NCBI GenBank assembly: GCA_964487255.1
Contig: CAZAQV010000016.1
Span: 75,393 to 139,392, forward strand
Length of the DNA: 64,000 nt
Origin: CAZAQV01 sp964487255
Lineage (GTDB): Bacteria; Myxococcota_A; Polyangia; Polyangiales; CAZAQV01
Reading direction: 5' to 3'
The notes below the pieces were generated by a model, which was not told where the DNA came from, made no database searches, and saw only the letters and a program-made list of their open reading frames with translations. Below, piece after piece: positions 59,727 to 64,000 of the stretch. The position numbers and the translations under genes are program-made. Position 1 is the stretch's first letter. Each line of letters starts with the position of its first letter.

Positions 59727-60410
59727 ATGGAAAACCGAGGTTTGATATCACGAATGCTGATCGTGCTTGGGCTGGTCGGCTTGCCCATGGTTCCACGCGT
59801 TGCGTCAGCAAACCACTGGATTTCTGCAGACGGCAAGGTCGTTGTGCGCACCGACGCGTGTGACGCGAGCGGACCACCGGGGAGCTGTGGGGGTCACGCG
59901 CACCGCGCGTACCGTGGTGGGCAAGAACTCAGCACCCTTTCGGTCATGCGCTGCCCCGAACCGACGGGGGTGACCAATTCTGGGAAGATCTTGTGTAGAG
60001 GATCTTTGCCGAGGCAAGTTCGAGTCGACCACGACCGTGCCATCCGGAGTTGGCTTGCTGAATATTTCCAAGGCACGTCAGCGTTGCCGCCTCGACTACT
60101 AGACTACGAGTCGTACCAAATGGTTGCCATGGATGCGATCGATGGCGTGTCCAGTGCAACCTCTTTGGATACCATGAATCGTGCAAGCAAAGACGTGCAC
60201 GCGACGTTGCGAAACCCGCGTGCGTTTTTTGGCCGCCCTCTGCGTATTGACCGCGAATCTGTGCAGCCGGGTGGTCGATACCGGCTCTACACGCTCGACA
60301 TCACCGATCCAGGCGTTATCGGTACTGAACACGAGCATAGCGTGCTCGTGTTCTTCCTTCTCGACGGCAAGCATCGCATCCGCGAACTGCGCATCGCCTT
60401 CTTTGAGTAG
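59727..60410 (+). CDS. Exported protein of unknown function
   Basis: 227 aa. The signal peptide MLIVLGLVGLPMVPRVASA is followed by a mature start NHWISADGK. A short Cys-containing N-terminal segment (CDASGPPGSCGGHAH, LSVMRCPEPTG, KILCRGSLPRQV) precedes an alpha/beta region (AIRSWLAEYFQGTSALPP, GVSSATSLDTMNRASKDV) and a final beta stretch (YRLYTLDITDPGVIG, VLVFFLLDGKHRIRELRIAFF). No family recognised. A perfect -35 TTGACA lies at 59644-59649, but a convincing -10 does not follow. Its stop is 2 bases from the convergent barrel gene. Confidence 0.65.
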   Translation: MENRGLISRMLIVLGLVGLPMVPRVASANHWISADGKVVVRTDACDASGPPGSCGGHAHRAYRGGQELSTLSVMRCPEPTGVTNSGKILCRGSLPRQVRVDHDRAIRSWLAEYFQGTSALPPRLLDYESYQMVAMDAIDGVSSATSLDTMNRASKDVHATLRNPRAFFGRPLRIDRESVQPGGRYRLYTLDITDPGVIGTEHEHSVLVFFLLDGKHRIRELRIAFFE

Positions 60411-60412
60411 CT

Positions 60413-60985
60413 CTAGAAAGTTAGTCCGACCTGGAGGCCGTAGGGCCAGAGCGCCCGCATCACGAGTGCCATGCGGCGGTTGAAGTGCCAGCGAGCACCG
60501 ACGCCGCCGGCGAAGTCGACGTTGACATGGATGTGATCGTCGAATCCGGGGTCGTGATGGTGATGGTGGTAGAGGTAGTTGTCGCCGAAGGCGACCGTGA
60601 TGCCCGCTTCAGGGAAAAACGACCAGTTGTCGAAATAGATATTCCACTGTGCAACCGCAAGCGTGCCAAATACAAAACCGGCTCCACCGCCATGGCAATG
60701 GTAGTCGCGACCATGAACGTGGCAGTCGTCATGCGCGAAGTCGTAGAAAAAAAAGTCGACACCCGGACTAATGGCCAACTCGTCCTGATGACTGTTTAGA
60801 AAACCCTTCGGCACAATCGGGATGTCGATGCGACCACCCACGCCAAACCCCCAGCCAATTGTGCCGTGCACTTCGGGGCGCACACCGTCGATCTTGTGCG
60901 CTTTGGAGTTTTGGGCGAGTGCACTTCCAGCGACGAGCATGGATGAGAAAAGAGCGAGCATTGCCGTGAGTCTGAAGTAGCGCAT
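60413..60985 (-). CDS. Small outer-membrane beta-barrel protein with His-rich loops
   Basis: 190 aa from the ATG at 60985, preceded by GAAAGGAA as Shine-Dalgarno. The signal peptide is LTAMLALFSSMLVAGSALA. The mature protein is made of amphipathic strands (VHGTIGWGFGVGGRIDIPIV, LAISPGVDFFFYDFA, VAQWNIYFDNWSFFPEAGITVAFG, VNVDFAGGVGARWHF) and ends LQVGLTF with the terminal Phe of BAM substrates. Two predicted loops are strikingly His-rich: HDDCHVHGRDYHCHGGG and YLYHHHHHDPGFDDHIHV. Eight strands would fit an OmpW/OmpA-sized barrel. Metal binding by the loops is inferred. Confidence 0.78.
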   Translation of the reverse strand: MRYFRLTAMLALFSSMLVAGSALAQNSKAHKIDGVRPEVHGTIGWGFGVGGRIDIPIVPKGFLNSHQDELAISPGVDFFFYDFAHDDCHVHGRDYHCHGGGAGFVFGTLAVAQWNIYFDNWSFFPEAGITVAFGDNYLYHHHHHDPGFDDHIHVNVDFAGGVGARWHFNRRMALVMRALWPYGLQVGLTF

Positions 60986-61025
60986 ACGGATTCCTTTCGT
61001 CTTTCGGTCTTCTGTCGAACGGACG

Positions 61026-61066
61026 ATGTTAACATTGGCTGTGACCTCGTTACAAATCGATGTAAC
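61026..61066. promoter_or_regulatory. Two perfect palindromes upstream of the His-rich barrel gene
   Basis: ATGTTAACAT (61026-61035) and GTTACA-aatcga-TGTAAC (61049-61066) lie 41-81 bases upstream of the barrel gene's start. They are placed where a repressor or activator dimer could act on its promoter. Confidence 0.4.
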
Positions 61067-61185
61067 CGATGGTGCGCGTGTTAGCGCGTGTGTGTGCCGC
61101 GGGACGAGGTAGCCCGACCAGAGAGTGCGACACTCGTGCTCACGGCAGCTGCGTTTGGTGCTCGTCATCGTTGAGGGTGAGCCGG

Positions 61186-62847
61186 CTAACGTCGTCGACG
61201 TTTACGGTGGCGGCGTTTCTTTCTCTTTCGTGCCTTGCGTTTGCGTTTGAGTATGCGTCTTCGAACGACGCGTTTTCGCGAGGCTCGCTTCTTGGCAGCT
61301 CGAGCTCTTCGAGCGTGCCGACCCCGCGATGAACTTGGCGTGAGCTTTCGTTGGTCTCCCATTTGTTCATCTGTGGCGTCCAGGTCTTCGGTCTCCAGGT
61401 CTTCGTCATCCAGGCCCTCGGTGTCCAGGCCCTCGGTGTCCAGGTCTTCGGTGTCCAGGTCTTCGGTGTCCAGGTCTTCGGTGTCCAGGTCCTCGTCGTC
61501 GAGATCGTCTTCTCCCGCGTCTACCCACTCCTCTTCTTCAGACGTGGCATCGTTCTCGTGCGCCGCCAGGGATGCGTCTCGCGCTCCGAGCGAGTGGACA
61601 CTCGCATCGTCGGATGCAGCGCCTAGAGCCAGGTTTGCGGACGGCGGTGCTGCTCTTTTCTGAGGACCCAACCTGGTTCCCGAAGTTTCCCCAGTTGCCG
61701 TCCCCTCGTTCGCAGGGCTGGCCGAGTTGTCGATTGCAGCCAGGTCGTCGTGGGGTGAAGCGAAAAACCAAGCGAGCAACCCGAGTGCCAGCAAGAACAT
61801 TGCACCCGCCGCGAAGGCCTTGAAAAGCGCAGGGCTTTTGACGTCCCGTTCGGCAAGTTGCGAGCCCGTTTGTCGAGGGTCGGCACTGGCGAGGTCACCA
61901 GCGACCACTGCCGGTGCGACAGGTCCGTGTGCTGCGGACTCGCTGAGCGGCGAAGCGTACGGTGTGAGCTCGTCCAGAAATGCCAGGGCGGACGGGGGGC
62001 GCGTAGTCGGACTGGCTGCGATAGCTCGGTGAACGAGAGTGGCCAGCTCGCTTGGCACATCCGGGCACTGCGATTGCAGCCGCGGTGGCTCGCCTTTCAT
62101 GATCAGAAGCGCCAAGTCGGTCAGTGATGCACTTTGAAACGGAAGAATGCCCGAAAGCATCTGGTAGAGCGTCACCCCGACGGCGTACACATCCGTTCGA
62201 ACGTCGACCTGGCTGGTGTCTTGCAGTTGCTCCGGCGACATGTACGCCATGGTGCCAAGCACGTGACCCGCTTGCGTTTGAACGGTGGCGTCACCAAGTT
62301 TTGCAATGCCAAAATCGAGCACCTTGACGTGCGGACGGCCGTCTTCCCAAGCAACGATGAAGACGTTGTCGGGCTTGATGTCTCGGTGCACGATGCCGAC
62401 CGAGTGCGCCGCGTGAAGGGCTTCGAGCACCCCGCATGCGATATCTGCAGCCTGCGCCGGTGCAAGCGGAGCGTGGGACTCGAGGTACGACGAAAGAGGT
62501 TCGCCCTCCAAAAACTCCATCACCAGGTACGGGACGTTGTCGCCCGTGCGGCCAAAATCGGTGGCCTGCGCAATATTGGGGTGCTTCAGCTGGGCTGCGA
62601 TCCGCGCTTCGTTTCGAAACCGTTGGTAGAGCATCGAGCCTTTTGCCGTCGCAAGGTGTCGATGCAAGACTTTGATCGCGACCGTGGTGCCCAGTTCGAT
62701 GTGCGTGCCCCGATAAACCGTGCCCATGCCGCCGGCGGATACCCGTTCCTCGACGCGATAGCGTCCGCCGAACTCGCTCCCCAAGTAAGGGTCGGTTGCG
62801 GCAGGTACATCTGCTGCAATTTCGTCATCGAGGTTCATGCGTTTCAC
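61186..62847 (-). CDS. Hanks-type Ser/Thr kinase with acidic repeat and strongly basic C-terminal tail
   Basis: 553 aa. Complete kinase domain (about 30-300): glycine loop SAGGMG, AIKVLHRHL, VHRDIKPDN, LDFGIAKLG and the MSPEQL activation-segment end. A membrane helix at about 346-368 (AFAAGAMFLLALGLLAWFF) is followed by an Ala/Ser linker. Residues about 440-495 form an acidic tract built on a 5-residue repeat (DLDTE ×n), encoded by 15-bp tandem repeats. The last ~50 residues are almost entirely Arg/Lys. With the kinase inside, the charged tails are outside the inner membrane. The acidic and basic blocks could interact with each other or with cell-wall polymer. Confidence 0.88.
   Translation of the reverse strand: MKRMNLDDEIAADVPAATDPYLGSEFGGRYRVEERVSAGGMGTVYRGTHIELGTTVAIKVLHRHLATAKGSMLYQRFRNEARIAAQLKHPNIAQATDFGRTGDNVPYLVMEFLEGEPLSSYLESHAPLAPAQAADIACGVLEALHAAHSVGIVHRDIKPDNVFIVAWEDGRPHVKVLDFGIAKLGDATVQTQAGHVLGTMAYMSPEQLQDTSQVDVRTDVYAVGVTLYQMLSGILPFQSASLTDLALLIMKGEPPRLQSQCPDVPSELATLVHRAIAASPTTRPPSALAFLDELTPYASPLSESAAHGPVAPAVVAGDLASADPRQTGSQLAERDVKSPALFKAFAAGAMFLLALGLLAWFFASPHDDLAAIDNSASPANEGTATGETSGTRLGPQKRAAPPSANLALGAASDDASVHSLGARDASLAAHENDATSEEEEWVDAGEDDLDDEDLDTEDLDTEDLDTEDLDTEGLDTEGLDDEDLETEDLDATDEQMGDQRKLTPSSSRGRHARRARAAKKRASRKRVVRRRILKRKRKARKRKKRRHRKRRRR
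61380..61499. repeat. 15-bp tandem repeat (8 units) inside the kinase gene
   Basis: Eight consecutive units based on CCAGGTCTTCGGTGT encode the D-L-D-T-E / G-L-D-T-E repeats on the minus strand. Three adjacent units are identical, so slippage could change the tail length without shifting frame. Confidence 0.9.
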
Positions 62848-63104
62848 CGTGGCGAGCGCGAGGCGCTGTCTTCGTATCGACGTTTAGTCTCGCATAACAT
62901 TCGTCGGTGTCGCGACCCGACCCGTGCGTCGATGTCTTACGTTTCTGTAACACGGTTCACCATCCACAAATCACTCGGCTTATGGGCACCAATTGCGGAT
63001 ATTCTCGCACATGCAAAGTTACACATTCTGCTGAAGCGACAATTCGGCCAGTCTCAAGGCAGAACTGCTAAGTTAACGCGTGGGCAAGAGGTCGCCGCAC
63101 TTGC

Positions 63105-63757
63105 TTGGACGTGAGAGGGCCAGAGACCGATCCGACGGACGTGCTAGATAATTTATTCGAGCGCGAGATGGACGACAAAAAGCAAGAAGCCATCGGCGAA
63201 CTTGTGGTTCTCGGTGAAGGAGAGGGGAAGGTGGTTGAGGGACTGCGTTCCGGCCGTTGGATTTTTCGGCTTCCGAGCGGTGCTGCGCTTTCGACTCATG
63301 GTGACTATGTTCGCGGTGTTCCGCACGGCACATGGGAGACTTTTTGGGGAAACGAAAAGCTTCGCTGGCGATATTCCGTGGTAGGCGGTCGACTCGAGGG
63401 ACCTGCTGAAGAGTGGGCCGCAAACGGGATGAAACAAAGCGTTGGTACCTTTCACGAGGGTCGACGTGATGGCGAATGGACGTTCTGGTGGTCAAACGGT
63501 ACGAAACGCGCGTCAGGTTCGTATCGGGCGGGACTCCGTCAAGGGGTATGGTCCAGTTGGCATGACAATGGACAACAAGCGGCCATTAAGCAGTACAAGG
63601 ATGATCGACTCGTTACCATCATCGCCGAATGGGACGACTGGGGCACTGCGCTTTATTCGAGGCGTTCTACGAAGGCAAGGTGCGCGAGCACGCCAATGCT
63701 GATGTTGCAGAAGGTTTGTTTCCGCGCAGCCGGGGTGGGAAACCCAAAGCGCTGTAA
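63105..63757 (+). CDS. MORN-type / YwqK-like repeat protein, frameshifted near its 3' end
   Basis: About 217 aa if read through one frameshift. TTG start at 63105 or GTG at 63111. The body consists of ~20-residue MORN-like repeats with a G-x-x-x-G-x-W core: EGLRSGRWIFRL, VRGVPHGTWETFW, VGGRLEGPAEEW, HEGRRDGEWTFWW, RAGLRQGVWSSW. After EWDDWG (about 63644) sense continues in the next frame as CALFEAFYEGKVREHANADV and ends PKAL at the TAA 63755-63757. In the original frame the tail has no such character. This suggests a sequencing indel or a recent mutation. MORN-type repeats are often membrane- or protein-binding. Confidence 0.65.
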
Positions 63758-63804
63758 CAACGACTTTGAAATCGACTCCGGCGCACACGGAAACCGAGGG
63801 CGGG

Positions 63805-63915
63805 ATGGACATTCGGTTTTCGTTCGGCAACGAGGACATCGGTGCACACCAGGCTGGGGTCCAGGGAACGAGCTGCGACTGGGCGTGCTGCTCTGCTGAA
63901 AAGCGCAGTGCGTAG
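63805..63915 (+). CDS. Possible 36-aa Cys-containing micro-protein
   Basis: The ATG at 63805 with GAGGGCGGG upstream opens a 36-codon frame that reads plausibly (MDIRFSFGNEDIGAHQAG … SCDWACCSAEK). A TTG at 63766 would add 13 residues. It lies between the end of the MORN-type gene and a convergent gene. No family recognised. Confidence 0.35.
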   Translation: MDIRFSFGNEDIGAHQAGVQGTSCDWACCSAEKRSA

Positions 63916-63920
63916 GTCGG

Positions 63921-64000
63921 TCACTCGATTTCCTTACCGCCCACAACTAGTTCCTCGACAGGTTGATTTTGCCCCTTCGGATTGAGTAGCGGAATTTGCT
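63921..64000 (-). CDS. C-terminal end of an unidentified protein, cut by the window edge
   Basis: The minus-strand frame enters at base 64000 and ends at the TGA 63923-63921. The visible 26 residues (QIPLLNPKGQ… ELVVGGKEIE) have normal protein character. Too little is present to identify it. Confidence 0.45.
   Translation of the reverse strand, partial: QIPLLNPKGQNQPVEELVVGGKEIE

Overview
The window looks like a draft chromosomal segment of a Myxococcota-type (former Deltaproteobacteria) bacterium. This is inferred from several co-occurring traits: three Hanks-type Ser/Thr kinases; many lipoproteins with Asp/Ala/Gly-rich linkers and Cys/Asp motifs of the D-x-D-x-D-G-x-x-D-C type; an ECF-like sigma factor of the long 'DLTQGFF' class; PEGA/TPR proteins; and high GC. 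It is a scaffold, not a finished sequence. Two 100-base N gaps (2931-3030 and 6361-6460) sit inside tandem repeats, and several genes carry apparent frameshifts or lack a start codon.

Layout. 1-12 kb: pyruvate kinase (5'-truncated) and a Ser/Thr kinase, a 173-bp repeat array, mepA, rlmKL, an 89-bp repeat array, aldehyde dehydrogenase, an M3 metallopeptidase and two bPH2 membrane proteins. 11.7-22.5 kb, all on the minus strand: hutF (short N-terminus); a split HTTM / gamma-carboxylase-like membrane pair; two large lipoproteins translationally coupled to a PEGA/TPR protein; era; an outer-membrane barrel protein. 22.6-33.7 kb, plus strand: an exported SRPBCC protein; a partial F-type ATP synthase operon (b', b, delta, alpha, gamma, but no a, c, beta or epsilon); a small membrane protein; argJ; trkA-trkH; selO. 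33.7-40.6 kb: a type I secretion-like operon (ABC, HlyD, TolC, then a separate exported protein) with a divergent winged-helix regulator. 40.6-53.7 kb: accessory surface region with gene fragments, a doubly frameshifted lipoprotein, a sigma factor, two right-handed beta-helix lipoproteins flanking a 1225-aa kinase-cyclase-like-AAA-TPR protein, Cys-rich lipoproteins and a trypsin-like protease fused to a probable beta-barrel. 53.7-64 kb: arginine deiminase, a BCCT transporter, a transglutaminase-like protein, an Hsp20 operon with a zinc-ribbon peptide, exported proteins, a third kinase with striking acidic and basic tails, a frameshifted MORN-like protein and a possible Cys-rich micro-ORF.

Strongest candidates for something undescribed. 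(1) The secretion-like operon at 35.3-40.2 kb has an ABC protein that keeps its six-helix membrane domain and the overall ATPase-domain layout, but every nucleotide-handling motif is degenerate (P-loop Lys, Q-loop Gln, LSGGQ, Walker B Glu, H-loop His). (2) A dispersed palindrome family is present at five loci. The hairpin architecture (9-bp inner stem ending TGCT-NNN-AGCA, a 1-2 nt 5'-side bulge, an outer stem) is kept while the stem sequence changes with compensating substitutions. One copy lies inside the signal peptide of a lipoprotein gene, and two copies have expanded into tandem arrays.
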